64,000 nucleotides of DNA from Sipunculus nudus (GCA_026874595.1 CM049317.1:30668901-30732900), one strand, 5' to 3'. Positions 47,421 through 60,568 are shown, counted from the first letter of the stretch. The notes: a model not told the origin generated them from the sequence alone. Numbers and translations are program-made.

Positions 47421-49549
47421 TTCTGACGCGTAGCTGTTTATGCGTTATTGAAGTCTTCTTGAACGTATCTGCGTGTACCAGGGGTCGCAAAAGCGCCACC
47501 GTTACACCATAAAATTATGTGATCAATATACAAATGATTACACAAAACATAACGTTTTCTCTTTAGCCCTAGTGTACTGTCCTAGTCTTTCGAAATGCTT
47601 CCCTGATATGGGTACATTTTGCCAGACTTTAAATAAATCATCTCTACCACACATGGCATGTACGCGATTTCATGGCCATAATGACATTGTTAATGTTGGA
47701 AATATATTTTTTATTTATATAATTAAAAAAAATAACACTTATTCAGTCTTCATAATTATGCACTGCACCTAAAAAAGACACTAGCTTGGAAAAAACATAT
47801 CATGGCAATGTCAATCTACCTTAATATCCTAAATATAATTCAATCAATAACCAGTAACAAAGACATATCCACTCTTTCATATGAAAAATTTTAAAATGAA
47901 AGATTTTAAGACAATGACATGTACCTTTAATTGAGAGTCCGTTTAAGACAGCTGGTGGTATGCAAAATGCATTTGAAGAAAGCTTTAAAGATATATTTTA
48001 GGTTGTTATATAATCTATTCAAAACCAAGGGGCTTGTCCTTGCTGGGAATGTACTTTAGGCGCACGGGGAAGGGGAGGGTTGTGCTCCAACAACCGGCCC
48101 TGTTCTTTTCAAAAGATTTCGCTGATTAGAATTGTAGGAGACCTCTATCAGCTGATTGGTAGTTAAAGAGATCGGAAATCGTATTATCAAATCTGGTTTG
48201 AACTGAACTGAATTTTCTGCAATCATCATTTTTCTCCCAAATATATGTTACTGACATAAAGTCATTATTAAGAAACATGAAGCGTATTTACTTATTAGCC
48301 CAACGTTATACAATAAAAATAGGTATTCGGACCCCTACTATGAATGACTATTGACAACTGGGACTGGGCATATGGGAACCAGGTAATTTCAATCTTTGCA
48401 TATGTGATTTTGATAGACTTCATATAACTTCCATTAAATATTCAGAAAGGATCAGAAATATAGAGTCCAGGCAAAAAGTAAAATGTGAGTACTGCAGACA
48501 TATTTTCTGCAACTGAGAAAATAAATTCCACCTGTTGTCTCATATAAATATAATACATATTGTTCACAGTAAAGGTCAAGGTACTGTTGCATTTATCATA
48601 AGGAAACGTCCTCGGCAATAAAAATATGAGATGACTCTGCTATAGCATCAAATTATCTTACTTGATCTGCACATACTGTCGAGGATTATCTGTTCGGCAC
48701 GTCTCTCTTCATTAATAGAAAACAACGGAGGCACTCGTTGAAAAGACTTATAGGAGCCACTAGTAAAACTCAAATGTGTGTAACGTAATGGAAGGAAACC
48801 TTTACAAGCTTATTTATATTTATTTAGCTTGACATCAATACATTTCTGCCAGCATTTGGACCGACCGTCCAAGCACCAGAAACCAAACAAGTACTATCCT
48901 GTCAGATCTTGGGTAGAGCCTTGGATTATCAGTGATAATATGCTCACGACCGTAAACACACACCTGTCTGCCGCGATAACGCGGAACTGATGTACCGGCT
49001 TGCTCTCACCGTATAAGATCAGGTTCTAATTTACGCCGAAGATAAACTTGCGTTAAGTTGTTGATTTTTACTACATACATACTTGCGTTCCAGGGACAGA
49101 GTGAGTGGGCAAAGTGCACTACCACAGTATCTGCTCCCATATATTTCCGGTAGAATTCATATTTTATGACCCCCCCCCCCAGTCCAATACAATAAAGTAT
49201 AGTCAGGGTGCTCCATACAGTGGGCTGGCATTTTTACATTGTATTTATCTGTTATCTGTTTGGTTGTCAAAAGATCTCTGGAATGTTCTTAATTGAAATT
49301 CATAAAATGTTTTTCATTTTCCTATCTTCAGGAGAGTCCATGCTAAATAAACTTATCCATAAATTTGTTATTAGTAAATTGTAATATGCATGACAGGGTA
49401 AATTATAAGTCAGGGTTAAGATTTTCAGTTTCCTGCATGAATATATAATTTGAAGATTTCCTACATTAAAACTTTAATGTAAAGCATAGTCTAAGTATGT
49501 TCTGTTTACAGTTCAAATAAATTTATGTTGGTTTTCAGACAGTAAAATC
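47421..49549. other. Intergenic, no gene seen
   Basis: AT-rich. The 99-codon open frame at 47473-47772 has no recognised domain or splice context. C run near 49170-49180. Confidence 0.45.
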
Positions 49550-51015
49550 AATTTACAATACAATACGTATGATCTACCACACATGATCTAACATTAACTT
49601 CAATCAGTCGGTCAGGATGCCAAGTCGTTCGTCGGACATATGCCAAAACAGTATCCCCATTTTCTTAAATCGAATATTCAACTGTAACAATGTCAATTTT
49701 ACATCAGACAAGGGATTGAGAGGTATTTTGTTCCTAATTCTTTACTGATTCTGTTATAATTCTGCACGTAAGCGTCTCCTTAGATGGTTGCAGGCCTAAT
49801 CACCTGACTTCTAATGATATTCACTTTCCTCTCCAACCTGCCGGGTGCTCATATGCCACGCCCTTTTACCCTTTCTGGTTTGCTGAGTATCAGGTCTTTT
49901 CTTCCTGGGATTAAATTATCTCCCCTGTAGACTGCGTATCTTCTTTTGAGTTCTATTAGCCTTCATGAGACTTACGCACCGTACGTGTTTTTTTTTCGTG
50001 ATACGTTAATTTTAGGGAGCCTAGTAATACTGTTTAGTCATACGATATCTGAAAGGATAACTCAGTGAGTATGATTTAATACATACATGTTTACGGTTAG
50101 AGAGGAAAAAGAAATTATGTATAGCTAACTACACGTATATAAAAGTACGCAGGGTTTTAAAAATCAAAGTGATTAGTCTGCATTTGAAATACATTAAATA
50201 ATAACAGAAAACAAGATTTACAAACTTCAAAATAAAAAAAAAATAATTTTCCAAGTATGCAGTAGTCACTCTACTCTTATTAAATAATAGATCATTCAAC
50301 GTCCTCTTTGTTCCCGTTCCATTGATCTCTTATGACAATAAGGATATTTTATCTTAGCCAAGTATCCGTTGCTAGAAAAACATATGCCCACCAAGTGAAG
50401 AGTACACAGAGTCAATGTTGTTACATTTCGTTTTGAGTGAAAGCTTGCTGGCCAAGTATCCTAAGTGCATAAACCTCAGGCTCAGACTAAAAGGACTAAT
50501 ATCTCGGCTTGGTGAACGCACCCGGATGGATGTCGGACAGTCACAGGCACACCTTATAATAAACTGATACGCATCTCAGTCGAATCAGAGGTACATTAGT
50601 TGTATATTTCTCGTCCTTATTTTGTATATATTTTATATAAATATGCCATAAATTGCCAACTCTTTTATTAAATTACCACGAAAAAATCCCCAAAATTTGC
50701 GTTTTGCACAAAATAACACGAAATTTTAAGCCCACGGTATTAGCTCAGCCTGCAGCATCACTATTAATATTAACACCAAATGATCACGCTGGCTGATCAG
50801 ACGACCACTGCATTAAACTAACTTACTTTGAGGCAATTGAGCACTGTCGCTTAAAAAATATACGATTACGAATGCATACAGTGGAATTAAAATTATTACA
50901 TGGTTTTCATTCGGTAAATGATGAGCGTAAAGACTAGCATTGATTTGACCGATTAAAACATTTCAGTATTTATAATGTAAATGGTATCACCAGAAAAACT
51001 ATTGTGCCAGATACC
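49550..51015 (+). repeat. Partial duplication copy D
   Basis: Starts at the CAGTCGGTCAGGATGCCAAG block and runs colinear with about 36580-38880 of copy A, including AGTATGCAGTAGTCA, GAGCGTAAAGACTA and AATGGTATCAC. Confidence 0.75.
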
Positions 51016-51731
51016 CGAGATACCCTGAAAATTTCATGAGATACCGTTCATGATTGCGTGAGTTATTTTGTTAACAAACACACACCAACAAACACACACA
51101 CGCGCGAAATTTGAAGAACGAAGACCCTACTGGCAGAGATCTATTTATTCAAGATACTTTTTTCCAAGTGAAGGAGAATGTTTCACCTAAAAGAACAATG
51201 TCATATTCATACCTGTCCTATATACCTGCTAGGAGACTGACAAACATTCTGTTTATGATTAGACTTTATTTTTCTTATCCTGATTCTTACGCCATTAAAA
51301 CATATACCATATAGCATGTACCCGAGAAATGCACAGTTTATTTCGTACGAGTATAGAGCATTAATAGTTACTTTTTCAACACTTAAGTAAGCTTGGCCTG
51401 GCTACCATATTTTTTTCTCAATAAACAGCAATATAACCCTACACCTAATTTCAATTCTATGTATTTATTTATCTTTCTTTCAAGTGGTCATACTGGTGAG
51501 TTTTGCAGTACGTTTCTGTAGTGTGCTGTTATGTAGTGTAAAAACAGAACAATTTGTTTGCTGTCTGAAGATAATACATAGAGGAGATACATGAATTCCT
51601 GCATGTTACAAAGAGGCTGACACATTAACTCTTATCTGAACACCTTGGATCTGGTTGTGGAATTTTAAGTTGAGGCAAAATTGGAATTTTATATACAGAT
51701 TTGGTTAAATATGATATCTCTTGTAACGTAC

Positions 51732-53696
51732 TCTGCAAAAAGTCGTTTCTGCCAGACCAAAACGGAGCTGATAAAGCTGGGTATACACAACGCAGGTAGT
51801 TTGTCTTTTCTAGTCTTTTTGACTTCACCAAGGTGGCGCCATGGTCATTGCATGTTTCCATGGTATCTCATGTTAGATACGTGGTGTTCAGGTACAGACG
51901 TTCAGTTTCATATTTATGCCATCCTGCAGGGCAATTTACTACCAAAAAATATAGTTTAACCAAAACAAAGACACTTCGAAAACGAGAAATTAAGAAATAT
52001 CATTGTTGTGAAAATCTGATTTATTAAACCAGAATGGCGGACAAACAAACGTTTTAAGTAATTTTTCTTAAATAAATCGTTTAATCTAATTCTTCCTTCA
52101 AACATATGTACCCTTGTCGTTTATATCCATCCAACAATGACAAAATAGGTAGCACCTTCTTTCACATATCTAACAGTTAAACTTTACAGCAAGTTATTTA
52201 AAGGTATATAAAAAATTGCACTATGTCTTTCTCTCACGCTGTTACTTAAAAGCGTTGAATAGAAAGCTTTTTATGCGAAATTTGATCACAAAATCCATAT
52301 GTAAATCCACGCACTTACCATCAAACCTTTTTATACATTGTGTTTTTAAAAAAAAACACAATATACGTGTGTATCTTTACCATAGCAAGACTAGAGGTCT
52401 TATATTTAGCATGAACGACAACACCTAACCAAGGAGAAGAAATGTGAAAGAAGAAGCTGCTTGGAACCTGGAAACAAGTAAACCATGAAAACGGCTACCA
52501 GGTATTGTGTATTAATTTATGGTTTGTACCACTGGTCGTGCAAGTGTATATCCACTTTTGTACAGGAGTATGCCATCGGATTTAAAATAAAATAGTGGCA
52601 GATACTTCATGTATAACTTTATGGACATGTTAAAGATGTGGTATGTGATAGATCCCTTTAACTCAAGATTTCAAGGGAACCAAATATGAAACAATGAGGG
52701 GTCTGCATAAAATTGGAAACATTATAAATTCAGAAATGTCAGTTGGAATAAGGAAACATTTTAAAAGGCATTTTTAATGCCCCCATAGCCACATAGCACT
52801 ATTTTGGAGAAAGATATAGTATGTACAGTCTGCATGCGAGGGACATGCGTTGCTTCACTGACATATCTGACACTAACAAATATCCATTGAATAAAATTAA
52901 CCATATTATAAAGCTCCTATCAATTAAATGAATGTTAGAGCCAATCAGGGATTCCTTAAAACTCGAAATAATCCAAATTAATAAATATATAATTATAATT
53001 CTTGTCAAAGGATGCATAATAGAGTTATTCAGAACATTTTGTTGTTTTACTCTTAATACATTATATATGAAAATTATTATTACCATCAAGTTAAAGAAAA
53101 GTAGCTGCATGAACGATTTTGAAGTCCTTTGCCAAGCAACATGTTATTTATCTTATGGGTTATCATGTACAGGTTCCTCAGAAGTATCTGTTCAAATTTG
53201 TTACACTCCATGATTTCCTATAAATGATGGACATGTGGACTCAAATATGAGGAAGCCTTTTAGGAGCAGAGATTGAATACGTGTCAGATTTACCGTAAGA
53301 ATCTGATGTTGTAGTATTCTCTAGTTTACCAGATATTCAGGTCCCTGTTCAATGTCTTAAGTTCACAAGTTGGCTGATATGCATGGTACCCAACCTGTAT
53401 AGCCTTGTGGACGTCATTAAATGCTTCATTCCTGAGAAAACGGTATACATAAGGTATATTGTATAAGACCCGTGCGCTGCATTTAGATTTAAACCGGAGA
53501 TTTATAATAAACAATATTTGACACGCAATTAGGATACGAAAGAAGCAAAGGACCTTACATTTATTCTTCTTGGATGTCCATCATTTGAATAAAAGGAACG
53601 GTGACTACTCTCCGAACGCTGATTCTGTGCATGAATATAAAACAAACAGAGGAGAAAGATCTGGAAATGACTAAGACTCCTTTGTGACTGAATCAT
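51732..53696 (-). pseudogene. Lectin pseudogene, exons 1 and 2 only
   Basis: Exon 1-like 53696-53614: MIQSQRSLSHFQIF, then a deletion shifts the frame, and the donor is GA instead of GT. Exon 2-like 51935-51732: the acceptor AG is AA, Cys41 is Arg (ETERLYLN), a 3-base loss creates a TGA at LT-stop-DTMETC, yet the segment after it is clean (GATLVKSKRLEKTNY, PFWSGRNDFLQ) and its donor CAGA|GTACGT is canonical. The C-terminal exons are absent. Confidence 0.85.
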
Positions 53697-54120
53697 ATTA
53701 AACTGAACCTTGGGCCAGAAAGGACCAAAAAATTAACCATTTATATAATATGCTGGCAAAGGACGAGTCGTTTCCATCAAATAATAATTTGAGAGTTATT
53801 TTACTGTTGACTTACGCGGTGTTGATCACTTAAAAGGAGATATTTAATTACATGCAAGAATATTTAGTCTGTAAGATAAAGTGAGTAGATGATCATGCAT
53901 CCATAAATATGTACCGTGTTCATACCAGGATACTCACCCCTGATACAAGTAAAGAAATACTTGGTATTTTATTATAGTGTCCGATTCCAATGTTTGCAGT
54001 TTTTGTTTGTATTCGTGTAAAAGGAAGATCATCCCACCATATTTATGCAATATTTTTTGTAAATGACTGGCAATCGTCTAAGACCTCACATTTGTAAACG
54101 ACTTATACGGGGATCTAATA

Positions 54121-54237
54121 CACACATCCCATTTCTTAAACAAACGTCAATATATTGGAAAATGGGACCTCACACAAAAAAATTACACACATCCCATTTC
54201 TTAAACAAACGTCAATATATTGGAAAATGGGACCTCT
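54121..54237. repeat. 65-bp tandem duplication
   Basis: CACACATCCCATTTCTTAAA starts at 54121 and again at 54186. Both copies end AAAATGGGACCTC. The paralogue near 32670-32720 has a single copy. Confidence 0.93.
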
Positions 54238-54530
54238 TTTTGCACAGACGCATTACCGTGTCGGGTTTCATTTTGACACTGATATAAAATAGTCAGGGGG
54301 GCATTCTACACAAATTTTGAAAAGATTCATGTTCCAATGAATTAAAGACCAATTTACCCAACAAGTATAAAAAGAATATAATTTGACATATCATAAACAA
54401 TAAACGTAATTTTTTGCTCATGCATTAGATCAGACAGAGCCGATAAAAGCCATGCCGATATATGAAGTTGTATACTAATTTAACGTTTCCTTCTTGTATT
54501 ACTCTTGTCATCAATGCTTCTATCAATAAT

Positions 54531-54640
54531 TTAAAACCAGCTATGGGAACATCACGGTATGTCAAAAGTAGGGACTTTTACATGTTTGTTTTAACGCACC
54601 CATTTGGCTATATTACGTGTGCTAAAGAATAAATCGGCTT
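54531..54640. other. Short unassigned stretch
   Basis: Nothing recognised. Confidence 0.4.
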
Positions 54641-55010
54641 CTGTGGCTCAAATGTATAGCGCAGGGCTCAAAGCCGGGAGGTCAAGCGAGGCCAGCAAGG
54701 GCGGTGAGTTTTTCACGGCCGGTTCCCACCCAGAGTGAGCACTCTCCAGGCTTAAAGGAAGGCCCACAGCCTTGTACCACTCACAAATGATTGCGTCTTT
54801 GGGGGGTTCTTCGGTTTTTAGACCCAAATTTGGTAATGATGACACACCGAGGGCCCGCAGGTGTGGGAACGTCACTTAATTACCACATAACGAAGAAGCC
54901 CGTGTTCTTCGAAAGCTCGTGTGTTAATAAACAAGTTAGTCTATCTAAAAGGCGTCACTTTTTATCTTTACCTACGCTTCAACTACAGACTAACACGGCT
55001 ATACCCCTTA

Positions 55011-55012
<2 letters not shown>
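54641..55012 (+). mobile_element. Full-length SINE with conserved tail
   Basis: Head CTGTGGCTCAAATGTATAGC with A-box-like sequence, a central part shared with 29068-29318 (AAAGCCGGGAGGTC, CACCCAGAGTGAGCACTC, GAGGGCCCGCAGGTG), then a tail: TTAATTACCAC, TTCTTCGAAAGCTCGTGTG, GTTAGTCTATCTAAAAGGCG and CAGACTAACACGGCTATACC. The tail resembles, from memory, a 3' segment found in retroelements of distant animals including reptiles. The element is absent from copy A at this place. It abuts the TA tract 55014-55063. Confidence 0.65.
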
Positions 55013-55013
<1 letters not shown>

Positions 55014-55057
<44 letters not shown>

Positions 55058-55063
55058 TATATA
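55014..55063. repeat. (TA)n microsatellite
   Basis: TA tract with one ACA interruption, directly after the SINE tail. Confidence 0.95.
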
Positions 55064-55264
55064 AAGTATTCATTACAAAAATGGTTAGTTACAAATAAAA
55101 ACATGTTTTCATGCTATCGCAATCGTCAAAGCTGATCTTTTGACGGACGGTTGATGTAGTTATGTAATTATGTAATTAGGTGGGAATCTAACATCTTTTG
55201 TTAAGTTTTTGTGACATCGGCAAAGTTGTATCATTGTATATTTTAGAGTTGGGTGATGCTGATG

Positions 55265-57660
55265 TTCCTATGGCGTCCAACATGGCTTTTACGAACTAAT
55301 GTAAATAGAAACACCGATAGTAATCAATACATGCAGTAGTCCAGCTGAAAAGACCTGGTATCCAGGTAATAGTCTGGGTTGTCAATTATCAGTCATAATG
55401 AGGGTATGGCCAACGGTAACTAAAGAATGTGGAACCGGATTCGAAACCCTGACTTTCCGATTTCCGATGCCTTGATCTACCACTAGGCTACTAGAAGTCC
55501 CGAGCTATACTAAGCAGTCTTAAAAGGATTCATCATAACAGGTACATTTGTCTTTAAATATACTGCCATTTAACATTTAACATATAAAAGAGTTGATTTA
55601 CCTTTATAACTGTTTATTGATTGGAATTTATAGAGGATATTAAGATAGTAGGACTGTCAAATTTCCTTAAAGATGTTTTTGCAATAAAAGGTTTACTTAA
55701 TATTGTATATTGTACTGATCTAATGCCCTTGAGCACGTTTTGGGTCGCTGGTTGTATTTTATGGAAAAAGGTGATTTCTATTCATTAAACACTACGATGT
55801 GTTGACCTGATGTTTGTAAACTAACTGCTGCCCTGCCACAGGCCTGTCAAATTGTGTACCCTAAGCCCTCACCAGAGTCAGTCAGCCAAAAGTGAGTTGC
55901 AGGTGATTAATTAATGCACGTGCACGGGGTGGCCAGAGGTGACGGTCAAGGTTTGAAAGCCCAATCTAATTAGCATATACTGTATGTGCATTATTTGTGC
56001 TGGAATTAACTGATTTTGTTAAAATATTTAAAACTTAATTGAAACGCTTATGAATTTTGAAACATGTTTTATCAAAAATATTTCTGGTGCCAAAATATGG
56101 AAAATCTTCTTAGTTTTAGAAAATTAATACTTCAAGTAGTCCCAAAGCAGCAGATTGTTCATTGCAACCGAAACACAACGGAAAAAGTCAGGTCATACTG
56201 GGGTACAGTTCGGCTCCCTAAATGAGGTATTTTGACATGGCCACATAATGTCTAATCTGAAAAAGTACGCATTATATGCACTTTGTTTTACTGATATACA
56301 AAGCAAACCTCAATGTTTACATGGTTTATTATTTTTTGATAGCCATGGCTAATCTCTGTGCGATATAATACATGGAACATTTTATTCATTGAAAGGTTAA
56401 GGGATTGGAAAACAATGAACAATTATATTTCATTCCAAACCTGGAATATATTACATAACCATGCGCGGTCTCACATTGATTTCAAACAGTCGGTCACCAT
56501 CTCAAGTCGTTCGTGGAACACGTGCCCAAACATTATTTTATTTTACTGAAATCGTAAATAAAGCTTTAATAATTTCAATATTACTTTAGAAAGTTGGTTG
56601 AGAGGTACTTTTCCTTTAATTGCTTAATTAATTGTAATAAATTTGCCCCCAAGCGTCTCCTGGGAGAGTTGCTGTTATATTCTCCTGGCCGCTAAGAAAG
56701 CTGGTTATATCCGTTTCCTATCTAATCTGCCTGCGCTCATATGCCACGCCCATTTTATCCATTTTTGATTCCATTAAAATCAGGTGTATTTTCTTAGGGG
56801 TATGATTATCTTTCGGGAAGACTACATATCTTCTCTTGGGTACTTCCATGTGCTCTTCGCATCATTTTTTTTTCAGGAAACGTTTATTTATCGGGAACCC
56901 AGTCAGATGATTAATCATACGGTGCTTAAAGGGACAAATTCCTGAGTACGATTCAATACATGAATGTTAACGGTCAGAGAGGAAAATGAAATTATGTATA
57001 ACTAACTGAATAAAACCCTGGGATACAGCAATACACTACAGAAATCAGAGAATAGATAAGGAGAACCAGACACAAATTAAATATCTTCTTAAGCTTTGAT
57101 TGGCCAAGCCGGAAGGTATTAGAATGCGATTATTATGATATGATACACTCCTTTCTAATCTTAAGAATGAGTGGAATGTATTCAGATTAAGGAAAAATCG
57201 CCAGTTTAACAAAACAAAGATAGGTATGAAAATATTAGCAAGCACTTTATGAAGTATGAAAGGCTAATGCATCAATATAACTGCCGAACATGGCGGATGC
57301 ACGTTTGAATATAAACGAAGAAATCACACAAATAGGAAGGTTCTAATGTTTATTTGGCTAGATGGTTTGTTAGATGAGTTCAAAATCGTTAATACATTAA
57401 ATTATAAGATTTAGAAAATTCGAAATAAAAAGAATCTCCCAGTATGCAGCAGTCATGCAAGGAATGCAACCCTATCATTCATGCATGTTTGTAAATTTTA
57501 ATGCTGTGCGTGCAGTCATAATCTGGAATAACTGATAAAAACTGAGATGTTAAATCCCCTCCGAAAATAGGGAGACACCGATCGTATAGAAAAGGAAATG
57601 TGATACATTTAAATCGATTCAAAGAAGGAAGAGACAATTCATGCAGTAATTCATTAATAT
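55265..57660 (+). repeat. Segmental duplication, second copy, distal part 1
   Basis: Colinear with 35460-37670 of copy A. Landmarks: GGCGTCCAACATG, CATGCAGTAGTCCAGCTGAA, TATATGCACTTTGTTTTACT and TAGAGAGGAAA-type blocks. No intact gene. Confidence 0.8.
55430..55498 (-). repeat. tRNA-like SINE head, second copy
   Basis: On the minus strand: A box TAGCCTAGTGG, then AAGGCATCGGAAATCGGAAA, then B box GGTTTCGAATCC. Same family as 30676-30747. Orthologous to 35628-35697. Confidence 0.6.
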
Positions 57661-57779
57661 AATTAATAAACTTACAATTTGATATTAAGACACATGGAAC
57701 AACACGTATGACACATTATTACACAAAGTCTTTGAACCTCACTGTTTTTTTCTTTCGCGCACCGGATTACGAATAACGG

Positions 57780-59349
57780 AACATTGTTCAGGCGTGAGAT
57801 CTGAATCTTTGGTAGTAACTGGTACAGGGAAGTCCAGTACTGGTGCTTGAGTATTCTAGTTGTACATGCACATCCTCCTCTCTTGGCAACGTCTGCGGTT
57901 GATCAAGGCATTTGGTACCAGAGTTTGCGATGTATCCACGTAGCGAGCACAAAGCTGAGCACAAAGCTATGTCTTTTCCAAACGCAACGCGATAGTTTCT
58001 AGAACCATGTTGTTCAAGGTCGTAACAGCAATCCAGCGAGGTCCATGTACACAATAGTTTCTGGCAAATAAAGTAAAGTCGTGTTTGTGACTCAACATTT
58101 TCTTTAGGTGCCGCAAACGCATCTGACGAAGGCCTCATGGCCCATAGTTTTGTGCGCAAAGATCTATGCATAAGCAGTTCTACCGGTGTTCTACCTTTAT
58201 GCATGAGGTGTTGCTCTGTACGACTATAAAAATCTTTGCAGTTTCTCATAAAGGTTGCTATCCTAATTTGACATCTTCTTCAGCGAGTTTTTAAACGTTA
58301 CCAACAATCCTTTCCCCTGTCCGTTTGAAACCAGATGTCATGGAGCAATTAATGTGTGCCTAATTTTGTTCTTTTTTTTGAAGGTTTGAATTCTTTGGAC
58401 GTAGATTGACTACAATTCTAAGTTACACAGTTCTCTGAAAGTCCTTTCTGTGCAAACAGTTTGCGCAATCTATTGATCGTATAAGTTGAAGTTATTGTCT
58501 TCATGATTGGTACTTCAATCCACTTGGAATGGGCACCTAATACCACACGGAATTAGTTATTGGGAAAAGGCCCATTGGACAAGCTTTCTGTATGTGTCCG
58601 ACCACAAGCAATACAAGTTTTAGTACGACATGGACAATCATCAACTTTATGCTTAGTAGAAGTACAACAAATGCGAGTGTAAGGTCTTTAACCTGAAGGT
58701 CCTTGACCAGATGTCTGAGGTTTTCTTCTCCCCATGATGCAGTTTTGTCTGAAAAGCATTCATTGTACTTCTAGAACTCAGCTACATGGCCTTTGCCTTA
58801 TTTCTAGCGAGTTTATATGCAGTGCCTAATTTATAAGCTTATGCAAAAGTTATATCTTCGTTCACCTGTAATTAGCGTCTGCGTATTGCTTCTCTTTGAA
58901 GGCCAGCCACAAACCTGTCACGTAACCACATCTTGAGATTGTATAAATATTTACAGTCTCAGCTAAATGCTTAGAGACTGACAATGAAAGAGTTAATGCC
59001 ATGGTCAGGTCTTTGTACACATCTGTTGAATCCACAATGATCAGATATCACATTCGGTGCAGGATTCATGTAATCAACATGTTTATCAACAATATATTTG
59101 AAAATTCTCACACAATTTCTCAGGTGCACAAAGGTCACGTGCTAGTTTATAAAGTTTACCTCCCATACTAGCCACAAATGTATGCACGAGTTTACTCTCG
59201 TCCGTAATATCATTTACAAGCATGCACGAACTGAATCATTCAGCGAATGTTTCAAAGTCTTCCCTCTTACCTAAAAATGTTTGCGTAAAAACCAGAAGGC
59301 TCGTTGTTTGCCATATAACTGGCAATGCATGAGCTCCCTCTCGAGACAT
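57780..59349 (-). pseudogene. Ty3/gypsy remnant: gag and integrase, no protease-RT
   Basis: From ATG at 59349 on the minus strand, broken by stops and shifts. Gag comes first (FLGKREDFETFAE, ESKLVHTFVASMGGKLYKLA, LRDRFVAGLQREAIRR). A zinc knuckle follows at about 58680-58590 (KHKVDDCPCRTKTCIACG). Next is the integrase core from 58540 (AHSKWIEVPIMKTITST, RKLFAQKGLSENCVT) and the integrase C-terminal motif GRTPVELLMHRSLRTKLWA near 58190. Protease, reverse transcriptase and RNase H (over 2 kb in a full element) are missing between knuckle and integrase. Clear LTRs were not found by eye. The 153-codon open frame at 57788-58249 is part of this, not a host gene. Confidence 0.8.
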
Positions 59350-60520
59350 GGAGAATACATTTAAGAATTCTGTATAACGCAGTATGTACTGTAGAGTAAA
59401 CAAGGTGTATAGACTTCACTAGTAAATGACAGGTATTGAAAACAAGTTTTTAAACTCACCGTGCGGCTTTATCATCTTTGTCGCTATTTACCACACAAGA
59501 AAATCTAAATAGACCAGAACACATTTAATCATGGAGCAAAAGCCAGATTGGTACACAAAGCAACTCACGAATGAACTACTTCACACACATGACACGTGAT
59601 CCCCGGTTTAGTCACACAAAGTCCCTTTCAGCGGCGGCATCGTACTTCTTAATAATGAATGTTGTATGAAAATTGATTTTTTATATATGGTAATTTAAAC
59701 ATCATAAGTAAATGGTCACCCGTCATCTTATCAAATTTGAGGGGGGGGGGGGGGCTGTGCATCAATTAATATGAACAGTCATTATTTTCCCTATTCAGAA
59801 AAAAATAATGTTCTAATATATATATATATATGTGGCATCTATGAATCTATGACACGTTCGTAAATTTCATGTAAATCATAATTTAAAAAATGGATACATT
59901 TTTATAATGAAATAGTACACTTCCCCATGTTTTAAATATTTTCTTGTATAAATATCAGACATAGGGAACTAAAAATCAAAATGATCAGTCTTAATGCGTA
60001 ACCACATTAAATAATGATAGAAAATATAATTTTCAAATATCGAAATAAAACAGGTTCTCTAATTATGCAGTAGTCATCTACCCAAAACCACACCCATTAA
60101 TGATTTATTAATTCATGTATGTTGCTAAATTTTAATGTAATGCGTACGTTCATGATCTGGAAGAAATGGATCCTAGAGAGAAGGAAATGTGATTTTTTTT
60201 TCGTTTTATAGAAGAAAGAGACAACAAGACGGCATAGAATGAAAAATCATTAAGTATAACAAAGCAGCTTTGAAGAAACTAAATAAGTTATTTACAGTTA
60301 AAAAGTTGGTTATAGACTGTACTCTATTAAACCAAAGGAGGCAATGGTACTCTGTTACGGTTCCAGGTGAGACACTTTTATCACCCTACCAGTGAGAAAT
60401 GGATTTCCTATGTTAGTTTTGCTGAAAGAAAAAACTGTCTGCAATATTAAGTCCACGAACCGATATTAATTGTTGAAGGAGTCATGCACTTGATCATAAT
60501 AGGATTTTATTTGATATAAC

Positions 60521-60524
<4 letters not shown>

Positions 60525-60567
<43 letters not shown>
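60525..60567. repeat. (TA)n microsatellite
   Basis: TA tract splitting a block that is continuous in copy A near 39290. Confidence 0.95.

Positions 60568-60568
<1 letters not shown>

Larger units (their letters stand above)
51020..54530 (+). repeat. Segmental duplication, second copy, lectin part
   Basis: Colinear with 29965-32890. It has its own insertion at about 51455-51590 and the 65-bp duplication at 54121. Lectin exons 3 and 4 are not included. Confidence 0.85.

Noticed and set aside
57788-58249. 153-codon frame as a host gene
   Set aside because: It contains a gypsy integrase C-terminal motif and lies directly after the integrase core, so it is a retroelement remnant.
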